Assembly: GCA_947259145.1 (NCBI GenBank)
Contig: CAMYLB010000059.1
Span: forward strand, 1 to 32,243
Source: an uncultured Woeseiaceae bacterium
Lineage (GTDB): Bacteria; Pseudomonadota; Gammaproteobacteria; Steroidobacterales; Woeseiaceae
Length of the DNA: 32,243 nucleotides
Direction of reading: 5' to 3'
Of this stretch, positions 1 to 8,465 are shown one piece after another. The notes under the pieces are model-generated. The model ran no database searches and was not told the DNA's origin. It was given only the letters and a program-made list of their open reading frames with translations. A program made the position numbers and the translations under genes. The first letter of the stretch is position 1. Each line of letters begins with the position of its first letter.

Positions 1-20
1 GCGCGACGCTTGTGCGGTCT

Positions 21-78
21 CTAGTGTCCTGTTTGATGTGTCGCATGATGTCATGCGACACATCAAACAGGACACTAG
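21..78. repeat. Perfect inverted repeat, 28-bp arms (21-48 / 51-78) with 2-nt centre, overlapping the feoB stop codon
   Basis: ctagtgtcctgtttgatgtgtcgcatga-tg-tcatgcgacacatcaaacaggacactag; arms are exact reverse complements; feoB TAG lies at 75-77 inside the right arm. Confidence 0.97.
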
Positions 79-2264
79 CCGCTGCCCAACTGGAATGCCA
101 GCAATGCGCCCAGGTAGCCAATTGAGGTCATGTAAAGCCAGGCGAAGATGGGCCAGCGCCAGGAATTCGTCTCACGCCGAATGACCGCCAGCGTCGCCGC
201 GCACTGCAGGCAGCACGCGTAGAAGATCAGCAGACCAATGACCATTGGCAACGTAAACACCTTCCTGCCATCGGGCCATGTCGAGGCTTTCAGACGACCC
301 GACAACGTGCCTTCATCGGCATCGCCACCGACAGCGTAAACCGTACCGAGAACGGCGATCACAACCTCGCGTGCCGGGAATCCTGCGATGACGGCGGACG
401 ACACGCGCCAGTCCCAGCCGAGCGGTGCGAATAACGGTTCAACGAAATGCCCCGCCCTGCCCAGCCAGCTCTGCTCCATCTGAGCTGCCGCCGCGACGTT
501 GTCAATGCGCTTGTACTCGGCCGCCAGCTCCGCGCCCGAAAGCGAGTACGCAGCGACTGTTTGTTGACGCGTAACTTCAGGTGCGATCAGCTCTGATCGT
601 GGGAAGTAGGCAAGTGCCCAGACGATGACCGCGACCGTGAAGATCACGGTACCGGCACGATAAAGAAACACCTTCGCGCGGCCGAGCAGCTGAATGAACA
701 CGGTCTGCAAATTGGGTCGTCGAAACTCGGGCAACATCAGCGCGAACGACGGTTTCGGGCCACGCAAGGCCGTTTTTCGAATCAGCAAGGCCGTCAGAAT
801 GCCGGCCACGATTCCGAACAGGTAAAGACCGAAAAGAACCAGTCCCTGCAGATTCAAGAACCCGACCCGTGTGGCGGGCACAAACGCTGCGATCAACAAA
901 GCATAGACAGGAAGCCTTGCAGAACAGGTCATGAACGGCGCCGCCATAATGGTCGCGATTCGGTCGCGGCGGTTCGGGATCACGCGCGTCGCCATGATAC
1001 CGGGCACGGCACACGCAAAACTCGAAATCATCGGAATGATGGACTGACCGGAGAGCCCCACCGAACGCATCGCGCGGTCCATGAGATAGGCAGCGCGCGC
1101 GAGGTAGCCCGAGTCTTCGAGCAAAATAATAAACAGGAACAGAATCAGAATCTGCGGTAGAAAGATCAAGACACTGCCGACACCCGCGATGATTCCGTCA
1201 GCGATCAGGCTCGCAAACGCACCCTCACCGAGCGCTTGCGTGACATTGCCACCCAAAGTCGCGGCGCCGGCATCAATGAGATCCATGATCGGCGTAGCCC
1301 AGGCAAAAACCGCCTGGAACACGATCGCCATGACGAGAAACAGGCCGATCGTTCCGGGAACCGGCCGGTTGACGAAACCCGCGATTCGCGTACGCCAGGA
1401 ATAGAACGGTGGCGCCGAATGCTGTACTTCGGCAAGTACTTTACGGACCCAGGCGTAACGGATCCTGGCATCCCGGGCGATGGGAGGCTCGATGCCGAAC
1501 ATCGAATCCCTTACCGCTTCCAGTTTGCCTTGCGCATCGCCGCCGAGTTTTTCGAGGAATGCGCGATTCGCATCCGTCGGGCCATCAATCAGCAATCGTT
1601 CGAGCTCCGCAAAGCGTATCGGCTCCTTTGCATCTTGCGCCAGTTCGTGGGCCGCCTCGGTCAGCTCGGGCCAGACGACGATCCGCTCGACCGGCACAAG
1701 GCTCGGCATGTCGGCTATCGCCTGACGAAGCTGCGGCAGGCCGGCACCGGTTGTCGCAACAATCGGGTAGATGGGAACACCGCCGAGCGCCAGCCGCAGC
1801 CGTTCAATATCGATACGCACGCCACTGCGTTCGGCCGCATCGGTCATCGTCAGCGCGATTACCATCGGCAGCTTCAGGTCGATCAGCTGCTGCACCAGGA
1901 ACAACCCCTGGTAGAGATTGGTCGCATCTAGGACCACGAGTATGCCGTCGGGCGTTTTCATATCCTGCACTCGCCCGAAGATCACGTCGACAGCAATGTG
2001 CTCCTCGAGTGAATGTGCACTGAGAGAGTGCGTGCCCGGCAGGTCGACAAGCTGTATGACTTTGTTATCGACCTTGAGCAGGCCTATGTGTCGCTCAACC
2101 GTGACGCCCGGGTAGTTGCCGATGCGCTGCTTTAAACCCGTCAGCCGGTTAAAGAGCGTGCTTTTCCCCGAATTGGGATTACCAACCACCGCGATGCTGG
2201 CGTCTGAACGCTTGGCAAAGGGGATTTCATTGGCGGGAATGCGGATTTCTGAGCGTTTAGTCAC
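75..2264 (-). CDS. feoB: Ferrous iron transport protein B (FeoB GTPase/permease)
   Basis: N-terminal G-domain with GNPNSGKSTLFN, DLPGTHSL; C-terminal multi-TM permease (PIISSFACAVPGIMATRVI, FMTCSARLPVYALL). Confidence 0.97.
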   Translation of the reverse strand: MTKRSEIRIPANEIPFAKRSDASIAVVGNPNSGKSTLFNRLTGLKQRIGNYPGVTVERHIGLLKVDNKVIQLVDLPGTHSLSAHSLEEHIAVDVIFGRVQDMKTPDGILVVLDATNLYQGLFLVQQLIDLKLPMVIALTMTDAAERSGVRIDIERLRLALGGVPIYPIVATTGAGLPQLRQAIADMPSLVPVERIVVWPELTEAAHELAQDAKEPIRFAELERLLIDGPTDANRAFLEKLGGDAQGKLEAVRDSMFGIEPPIARDARIRYAWVRKVLAEVQHSAPPFYSWRTRIAGFVNRPVPGTIGLFLVMAIVFQAVFAWATPIMDLIDAGAATLGGNVTQALGEGAFASLIADGIIAGVGSVLIFLPQILILFLFIILLEDSGYLARAAYLMDRAMRSVGLSGQSIIPMISSFACAVPGIMATRVIPNRRDRIATIMAAPFMTCSARLPVYALLIAAFVPATRVGFLNLQGLVLFGLYLFGIVAGILTALLIRKTALRGPKPSFALMLPEFRRPNLQTVFIQLLGRAKVFLYRAGTVIFTVAVIVWALAYFPRSELIAPEVTRQQTVAAYSLSGAELAAEYKRIDNVAAAAQMEQSWLGRAGHFVEPLFAPLGWDWRVSSAVIAGFPAREVVIAVLGTVYAVGGDADEGTLSGRLKASTWPDGRKVFTLPMVIGLLIFYACCLQCAATLAVIRRETNSWRWPIFAWLYMTSIGYLGALLAFQLGSG

Positions 2265-2508
2265 CAGCCGCTACAGGTGAAACTTTGAAGTACTTTGCGT
2301 GTTCCTGTCGCAGAGAAATAGCGCAACCAAACAGCCGAAACTCCATCGGGTCGCCACCAATCGCAGAACTCGCATGCTCGACCTCGGCACCCTCGACCAG
2401 GCCGAGTACCATCAGGCGTTGCACCTGTGGATCAGCCGCGTCGACGAGCTGGATGACACCCCTCTGGCCGCGTTTCAGCGTCGCGAGCGTTTTGCCGTTA
2501 ATTTCCAT
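2257..2508 (-). CDS. feoA: Ferrous iron transport protein A (FeoA)
   Basis: 83-aa SH3-like small protein overlapping the feoB start; pattern RLMVLGLVEGAEVE...FRLFGCAISLRQEHAKYFKV. Confidence 0.9.
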   Translation of the reverse strand: MEINGKTLATLKRGQRGVIQLVDAADPQVQRLMVLGLVEGAEVEHASSAIGGDPMEFRLFGCAISLRQEHAKYFKVSPVAAGD

Positions 2509-2560
2509 AACTTCCTATAAATACTGAAGTTTCAGCCCATTGGTGAGTATTGCTGAAATG

Positions 2561-2577
2561 GTAATGATTCGCATTAC
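2561..2577. promoter_or_regulatory. Fur-box-like palindrome upstream of feoA
   Basis: GTAATG-ATTCG-CATTAC inverted repeat within tgaaatggtaatgattcgcattacgat, resembling the Fur consensus, about 50 bp upstream of feoA. Confidence 0.6.
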
Positions 2578-2751
2578 GATATGCAATAGGGAATTGTACG
2601 GATATCCGGCACTTGCGCCATTCAGCGTGTGATCCAGTTCTCGAATGTCGCATAAAGGCGGCGTTCAGGCTGCATTCATTGACTCACGGTTAGCGTATCT
2701 CGATAGCAGCCACCCCCGCTCCAGTCAGTCACCCACCGCGAGGATCGCGAC

Positions 2752-3567
2752 ATGAATACGACCGCCCGAATCCTGATCACAGTCTTGCTCATCACCGTCG
2801 CCACGCTGACGACACGAGCGACGCTAGCCAATACGCCAACTATCCGGCTCTTCCCCACGACGGTTGTCGAAGATCTGCGGCAAACCGGCAATGTCGCGCG
2901 CGACATGGAAACCGGCCTGCAAGAAGTGATTGGCCGACTCGATCAGCAGCAGGAGCTGTACCACGAGAGCAAATGTGACGGCGCAGAAGATGACTCCGGG
3001 TGTCAGCGCCTCGCACGTCAGATTGGCGCGAGCTATCTCGAGATGCTCACCATTATGGATGAGCGGCTGCCGGACATGGAGCACACGGTGAATAACACGC
3101 GGCTGAGTCTCGAGAAAAGTCTGCGCAATGAGCTCGGCCGGAAAATGACACCCTGGACATTGCAGGAAACGCTGATAGGCAGTGATGCGAACAAAACGGT
3201 AAGTAAGTCCTCCCCCACGCTGCGCGGTCGCTCGGGCATGCGTCTCAGCGAACGATTCAATCAATATTATCAACTGGTCGCTACGTCCGGCGCCAAAGGT
3301 GACCAGTCGCTTGCGGTACTGGCGTCGGACATCTACCTCGATATGGAAGAGACCAGTCTGCTGATTCAGCGCACGCGTCAGGAGATCGCCCGTGCAACGC
3401 TGATGGAACAGCTAAACCAGTCGTTCGGCATCATCACACCCGAAATGATTGAAGTCGTTGGCGGCGTCAAATCCATCCTGTTCGGCGACGAGGAAGGTCA
3501 GGCGCTCGTTGCCGGCCCACCACCAGGCAGCGTCGAGCAAGCCTACCGCAGTCCGCTTGAACAATGA
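2752..3567 (+). CDS. Secreted helical hypothetical protein; first gene of the envelope operon
   Basis: 271-aa ORF with N-terminal signal peptide (MNTTARILITVLLITVATLTTRATLA) and charged helical body. Confidence 0.75.
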   Translation: MNTTARILITVLLITVATLTTRATLANTPTIRLFPTTVVEDLRQTGNVARDMETGLQEVIGRLDQQQELYHESKCDGAEDDSGCQRLARQIGASYLEMLTIMDERLPDMEHTVNNTRLSLEKSLRNELGRKMTPWTLQETLIGSDANKTVSKSSPTLRGRSGMRLSERFNQYYQLVATSGAKGDQSLAVLASDIYLDMEETSLLIQRTRQEIARATLMEQLNQSFGIITPEMIEVVGGVKSILFGDEEGQALVAGPPPGSVEQAYRSPLEQ

Positions 3568-3592
3568 AAAAAGTACAGTGAGGAGAATTTCT

Positions 3593-4144
3593 GTGAACTC
3601 AAACGCCATTAGAAAACCGCTGCTTGTTGTCGCGGGACTCATCGCGACAGCTTTCTTCATAGCGTCATGTGCATCGACAGCCCCAAGCTGCGCAGCACCA
3701 CAATCGAAGAATCTCAGTTCAGCTATTAGCACCACGCAATCATCGTTGCTGGAAGGCTGCCACGCGCACTTTGACCGCTATTATGACGATCTGATGACCA
3801 TCGCGGAAGGTGATCCTAAACCGGAAAACAAGCGGGAGTTCAGCCAGTTCCTGGTTTGGTCCGCTGACAAGGGACTGCTCAGTAACCGACAGGCGGAGGA
3901 TTACTACAACCGCTTCTTTAACGTGAAGTTCATGTCACTTAAGGGCGACTACAACAACTGCTCACACACCTGTCCCAATAAGCAAAAGGTGCTGTTCGAC
4001 ATGGAGCGCGAACTGTCAGAAAAGGAACGTGGTTTGCTCAAGGTCAGTCTCGATAACGACGGTTATTACCGTGCCGACCAGTTGTACCAGGAAGTCGAGC
4101 TCGTACTCGAGGCGACCTGCACCGCCTGCTCGGCAAGCCGATAG
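3593..4144 (+). CDS. Putative lipoprotein of unknown function
   Basis: Within ORF 3449..4144; GTG at 3593 preceded by aggag; signal VNSNAIRKPLLVVAGLIATAFFIASC gives a lipobox-like Cys. Confidence 0.7.
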   Translation: MNSNAIRKPLLVVAGLIATAFFIASCASTAPSCAAPQSKNLSSAISTTQSSLLEGCHAHFDRYYDDLMTIAEGDPKPENKREFSQFLVWSADKGLLSNRQAEDYYNRFFNVKFMSLKGDYNNCSHTCPNKQKVLFDMERELSEKERGLLKVSLDNDGYYRADQLYQEVELVLEATCTACSASR

Positions 4145-4160
4145 ATTGAAGTAAACGACG

Positions 4161-4811
4161 ATGAGCCGCAGCCTCGTCTTTTTCAAAGGGCTCGCCGCCG
4201 GCGCGCTCGGAACCCTGATCGGCGGTTCGGCGACGCTGTACCTGTTGGGCCGCAGCGGCGTGATTCATTTTAATGACACGGCGATCAGCAGCCCCGGCGA
4301 ATGGCTGCACTGGGCTTACACGAATCTCGGCTCCTCTATTCCGGTCTTCGCGGTACTGCTGCTGGCCTACTTCGTCACTCTTGGGCGCCTGCGCGACGCG
4401 CTGGAGAACGCGCGCCCGATCAACCAGATCGTGCAGCTCGATCACCTGACCGATATCTGGACCACGTTGTTTTTTGGCACGGGTGTTATCTGGACTGCAA
4501 TCGGCATGCGCAGCGCGCTGATATTTGCACTCGGCGATCGCGCTGCGGCGCTGCAGCAAGGCGCGTTCGCAATGCTCGAACGCATGATTGACGGCGGCAT
4601 CCTGTTGGCACTCTCCACCACTATTTTTGGCGGTGTGGGCGGATACGTGATGCGCGTATACAAGACTGTATTGCTCGGCACGCAGCTGCAACAACAGTAC
4701 GACACAGCTGCGCGCGCCGATACCTCTGAAATGCGCGAGAGCCTGAAGAGAATCGAGACACACCTTCGCAAGGGCAGCGATGCGTCTGCCGTCGTCGAGG
4801 CGCAATTATGA
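4161..4811 (+). CDS. MotA/TolQ/ExbB-like proton-channel membrane protein (divergent)
   Basis: Three hydrophobic segments; FFGTGVIWTAIGMRSALIFAL and GGILLALSTTIFGGVGGYVMRVYKTVLLG resemble TolQ TM2/TM3; overlaps the next gene by ATGA. Confidence 0.6.
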   Translation: MSRSLVFFKGLAAGALGTLIGGSATLYLLGRSGVIHFNDTAISSPGEWLHWAYTNLGSSIPVFAVLLLAYFVTLGRLRDALENARPINQIVQLDHLTDIWTTLFFGTGVIWTAIGMRSALIFALGDRAAALQQGAFAMLERMIDGGILLALSTTIFGGVGGYVMRVYKTVLLGTQLQQQYDTAARADTSEMRESLKRIETHLRKGSDASAVVEAQL

Positions 4812-5602
4812 TGCGCTCACCGTTAGCCTACCCTCTCAATCGTTCCGCCGACATGGATGGCGGCGGCGCCGCAGACCTGCAAACCGACATCATGCGATTC
4901 ATGGCGATCCTGTCGCTGTGTCTTGTTGCGATATTCGCGCTCGTGCAGAGCATACCGATGACACCGGCGCCGCCCGTCGAGCCCGAGCCACAGGACACAC
5001 CCGTGGAACCGACCCCAATAATCGCGAAAATCCCGCCGGCCGCCCCGCCAAAACCGGCGGTCCCGAAAACGGTCGCAAAACCGGTCGAAAAAGCCGTCAC
5101 GCTGACACGTCCCAAGTGGGTTCCGAAATTCCAACCGGCGAAGGCTGTTGCTGTACCGATCGAAGCCGCGCCTCAGGTTCAGGCGGCTGCGGCTACCGTG
5201 ACGGAGGCAACGTCACCAGCGATACCGCCGGTTGAGAGCGAGGCGAAAGGATTCACGCTGCGCTTCGAATCCGATGCCGCACTGACGCGGCTTGTCGCGG
5301 CAAGCCATGTCGGTCTGTACGCCATTGAAAGCGACCGCGCGCAGCGCATGACCGTCAGCAACAGCCGTATCAGTTTCTGGGACGCATCCATGCCGAACAC
5401 ATTTCACGAAATGGAAACCGCCACGGTACCTGCCGCGGTGATTGAAGCGCTGACCCGGACCGGAATAACAGCCGACGCCGTCAGCTGGGGCGTCACCTTG
5501 CCGGGCAAATTGAAAATTCAACTCGATGATCTCATGCAGGCCCACAGCGGCGGCGTACTGGTCATCGGGGCAAGCGGTGACATCCAATTGGAGGCCTCAT
5601 GA
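4808..5602 (+). CDS. ExbD/TolR-like single-pass protein with Pro-rich linker and periplasmic domain (divergent)
   Basis: N-terminal TM DLQTDIMRFMAILSLCLVAIFALVQSIP with Asp at its start as in ExbD/TolR; Pro-rich linker; ATGA overlaps on both sides. Confidence 0.55.
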   Translation: MMRSPLAYPLNRSADMDGGGAADLQTDIMRFMAILSLCLVAIFALVQSIPMTPAPPVEPEPQDTPVEPTPIIAKIPPAAPPKPAVPKTVAKPVEKAVTLTRPKWVPKFQPAKAVAVPIEAAPQVQAAAATVTEATSPAIPPVESEAKGFTLRFESDAALTRLVAASHVGLYAIESDRAQRMTVSNSRISFWDASMPNTFHEMETATVPAAVIEALTRTGITADAVSWGVTLPGKLKIQLDDLMQAHSGGVLVIGASGDIQLEAS

Positions 5603-7122
5603 TCCGACGTATCCTGATTCTGCTAACGGTGCTTGTCGCGCAGGCGATTCCAGCTGTTGCCCAGTCGCGAGAAAAGGACCTCGATCGCTGGCTGGACCGC
5701 GACCTTATACCTTACGTGCGACAACAGCTGATCGTGCATCCGCGCTTCAAGAACGAGACCGTGATGTTCGTGGTGCTGCGCGATAACGCGCCGGCTTCTG
5801 CGAGCAACGCGCTGGCACTGTCGCTGCGCGATCGTGTCCTGGCCGCAGCCGTGGCGACGCCCGGCGTTGCCATTGGTTGGCAGCAGGGACGTAGCGGCAA
5901 TTCGCTCGATTCGCAGCCGCAGAATTGCACGCTTGACGACGTGCACTACTACATCGGAATCGAGCTTACGCAAAAACTCGACAGCAGCTATTCGGTAAAC
6001 GTACGTGCGCTGGACCTCGAGGATCGTAACTGGGTGACCGGTTTCGGCAAGCACTGGAAGGGACAGCTCAGCACGACTCAACGCCAGGCAATGCGACAGT
6101 CGCGCATCGATGAGACTTTTCTCGGCGCTCGCGACGTGCCGTTCACGCTGGCGCAGACGGACCTGCTCGCAGCGCATCTGGCTCACCAGTTGACCTGCAC
6201 GATGCAAAAGCGCGTATCGGACGAATACGTGGTCGCTACGGATCTCCAGGAACCAACGGCAAGTGGCCTGCAGGGAACAGTCGAACTGATCAGCAACAAT
6301 CTCGCAAACCGCCAGGCGCTCGTATTGAGCAGTGACGAGACGAGAACGAATGCGGTGTTGGGCGGCAAGGCGCATCAGATCGATGGCGTGTTGTTTCAAT
6401 ACTGGCTGACCGTGACGCCGCAAAATGAAGATGACGACGTCACGGCACTGAGCGCCAGCGCTTACATCGTATTGCCTGACGCGCAGTTCGCGAATGTGCC
6501 GAATCCGAAGCCGGATCCGGCCATGAAACAGACGGCCGCCGTGACGCCGACTTCGATCTCAATACCGAATGCCGGAAAAGACTCATTGATCAATTCACTG
6601 CAATTGTCGTCGCCGGCCTCATTGAGCGATTGCCAGGGCGGCGGCATAGCTATTCGCGAAACAACGTATATGACGGGTGTGCGGCCGTGCTCGATACTGC
6701 AGACTCGCGCAAACGCGGACTCGATAGTCTTCTTCCTGGAACACCAGGCGAATCATGGGCTCGTGCGGCTGGCCGGGCCCGAATGCCGTGATCGGACCAA
6801 GGCGAATATTGTACGCAGCGGCGAGCTGCTGAGTTTTCCCATCGCCAAGACAACTACCGCAAGACAAAACTGGAGCGAGACCTACGAATGGTTGCTGCAA
6901 CCGGATCTCGACACCTACTACGCCGTGGTCGTATCGGATGCTCAGCTTGCAAGGCGCGTCGCCAACCACATGGACAATCTTCCACTGCGATGCTCCACGT
7001 CGATTCGCCCGGGCCTCGAGGGCGACGATCTTCGAGAATGGCTGAGTGATTTTGCAATGATTACGGCACGCTCATCGAAACACGTCGACTGGCGCGCTCT
7101 GAAAGTTACGGACGTACTTTAG
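5599..7122 (+). CDS. Secreted 507-aa protein of unknown function
   Basis: Signal peptide MIRRILILLTVLVAQAIPAVAQ; start overlaps the upstream stop (ATGA). Confidence 0.7.
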   Translation: MIRRILILLTVLVAQAIPAVAQSREKDLDRWLDRDLIPYVRQQLIVHPRFKNETVMFVVLRDNAPASASNALALSLRDRVLAAAVATPGVAIGWQQGRSGNSLDSQPQNCTLDDVHYYIGIELTQKLDSSYSVNVRALDLEDRNWVTGFGKHWKGQLSTTQRQAMRQSRIDETFLGARDVPFTLAQTDLLAAHLAHQLTCTMQKRVSDEYVVATDLQEPTASGLQGTVELISNNLANRQALVLSSDETRTNAVLGGKAHQIDGVLFQYWLTVTPQNEDDDVTALSASAYIVLPDAQFANVPNPKPDPAMKQTAAVTPTSISIPNAGKDSLINSLQLSSPASLSDCQGGGIAIRETTYMTGVRPCSILQTRANADSIVFFLEHQANHGLVRLAGPECRDRTKANIVRSGELLSFPIAKTTTARQNWSETYEWLLQPDLDTYYAVVVSDAQLARRVANHMDNLPLRCSTSIRPGLEGDDLREWLSDFAMITARSSKHVDWRALKVTDVL

Positions 7123-7132
7123 TGAGGCCGCG

Positions 7133-7672
7133 ATGATCAGAATTATTGGAATCTTGACGGGCTCTGCACTTGCGGTTGCATTTCTGATCGTTGCATTGGG
7201 CATACCTGAACTCGAGGCACCACAGCCAGAACCGGCAGCGCCGACGCCAGCCGTGAGGCAGGCCGACGCCGCGCCGAACCCGCAACCCGCGCCGCAACCG
7301 CAGCCCGCGCCGAACCCGCAACCCTCGCCGCAACCGCAACCGCAAGCGATTTCTCAGCCGGAACCGGAACCTGCCGTTGCCCGGATTCCACCCTCGCCCC
7401 CCGTTCCGCGGCCGGAGACCGCGGCCGTGCTCGAAGACGTTGCCGTGCCTGTTGAGGAACAGTGGTATGCCTTCTGGAGCCCTTTCCGGAGCAAGGTGGC
7501 CGCAGACGGCTTCGTGTCGCAGCTGCAAAAAACGACGGGGCTGGACTATCGCGTCGTCAAACTCGAGCCTGGCGTTTACGAGGTCGCGTTTGCCTATTCT
7601 GATGACTCGGACATCCAGGAAAAACTGGTACGGATCTCCTCAGCAACGGGTCTCGATCTGCCGGGTGGCTAG
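7133..7672 (+). CDS. Membrane-anchored Pro-rich protein with C-terminal SPOR-like domain
   Basis: N-terminal TM, P-rich linker with tandem repeats, C-terminus WYAFWSPFRSKVAADGFVSQLQKTTGLDYRVVKLEPGVYEVAFAYSDDSDIQEKLVRIS with SPOR-type beta-alpha-beta pattern. Confidence 0.6.
   Translation: MIRIIGILTGSALAVAFLIVALGIPELEAPQPEPAAPTPAVRQADAAPNPQPAPQPQPAPNPQPSPQPQPQAISQPEPEPAVARIPPSPPVPRPETAAVLEDVAVPVEEQWYAFWSPFRSKVAADGFVSQLQKTTGLDYRVVKLEPGVYEVAFAYSDDSDIQEKLVRISSATGLDLPGG
7273..7344 (+). repeat. Two copies of a 36-bp Pro-rich coding repeat (PNPQPAPQPQPA)
   Basis: gccgaacccgcaaccc(g/t)cgccgcaaccgca(g/a)cc... starts at 7273 and again at 7309. Confidence 0.8.
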
Positions 7673-7673
7673 C

Positions 7674-8465
7674 ATGCGGGAAATTCGTCTACAGGTCCTT
7701 ATTGCTCTTGGTGGAATCATCCTCATGGTTCTGTCAGGTTCGGCTGGCGCCGCGAAACCTGACTTTGACGCTGCGTGGCAGAATTATTCGGCAAACCAGG
7801 CGTCACTCGAGCCCGCCTATACTTTTCCCCATGCCACATGTTTCAGCGTCGCCGCCCTCGAATACGACCTGCCCGAGTCACTGTTGCTCGCCGTCGCGCG
7901 CGGAGAAAGCGACTTCAAAGCGACCGCGCGATCCCGTGCCAATGCCCATGGTGTGATGCAAATTCTCTGGCCAGGCACTGCAAAGCACCTGGGGATTCAT
8001 CGTTTGAGCGATTTGTACGATCCCTGCACGAATATTGACGCGGGCGCGCGCTACCTCAAAGAACTTCTGCAGCGCTATGACGGCAACGTGCATCTTGCGC
8101 TCGCGGCATACAACTATGGCCCGGGTCGTATCGCGGAAGACGGATACGGCATTCCATCCGGCGCCGTCTGGTACTCGGGCTACATTTACCGCCATCTGAA
8201 CTACGTCCTGGGCAGCAGTTCGGTCGCAAAGCCCGTGCCGGATACCCTGTACTCGGCTATCGGGCAATCAACGCTGCTGACGTTCGGCGAACCCTACCGC
8301 GCCGAAGCGTTTATCGCCCGCCTCGAAAAACGCTCGTCAGAACTGAATCTCGACTGGTTTCGTCGCGGTACGGGCGAATTTGAGGTAGTAATGACTTACG
8401 CGAATCGCGAAGAATACGATCGCAGTGCCCGCCAACTTGCGCGCGCCGGATTCAGGATCGACTAG
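7674..8465 (+). CDS. Lytic transglycosylase (SLT domain) with C-terminal SPOR-like extension
   Basis: Signal peptide; SLT motifs ESLLLAVARGESDF, ANAHGVMQILWPGTA, LAAYNYGPGRI; ATG at 7674 in frame with ORF 7377..8465. Confidence 0.85.
   Translation: MREIRLQVLIALGGIILMVLSGSAGAAKPDFDAAWQNYSANQASLEPAYTFPHATCFSVAALEYDLPESLLLAVARGESDFKATARSRANAHGVMQILWPGTAKHLGIHRLSDLYDPCTNIDAGARYLKELLQRYDGNVHLALAAYNYGPGRIAEDGYGIPSGAVWYSGYIYRHLNYVLGSSSVAKPVPDTLYSAIGQSTLLTFGEPYRAEAFIARLEKRSSELNLDWFRRGTGEFEVVMTYANREEYDRSARQLARAGFRID

Noticed and set aside
577-1014. 145-aa minus ORF inside feoB
   Set aside because: Out-of-frame shadow ORF in a high-GC gene; no recognisable family.
1236-2023. Large antisense + ORFs opposite feoB (231 and 204 aa)
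   Set aside because: Lie fully over the clear feoB reading frame; Arg-rich low-complexity translation typical of antisense frames.
4044-4805. 253-aa minus ORF opposite the ExbB-like gene
   Set aside because: Antisense to a compact overlapping operon; composition looks like a shadow ORF.
5623-6423. 266-aa minus ORF opposite the 507-aa gene
   Set aside because: No motif, Arg/His-rich; the + frame has signal peptide and operon context.
7106-7528. Antisense ORF with RLRLRRGLRVRRG repeats
   Set aside because: Simply the reverse reading of the Pro-rich linker of 7133..7672.
2752-8465. Possible Zorya-type defence system because of a MotA/ExbB-like pair
   Set aside because: No OmpA-like ZorB peptidoglycan domain recognised and no ZorC/ZorD helicase/nuclease genes; the partners are envelope proteins and a transglycosylase.
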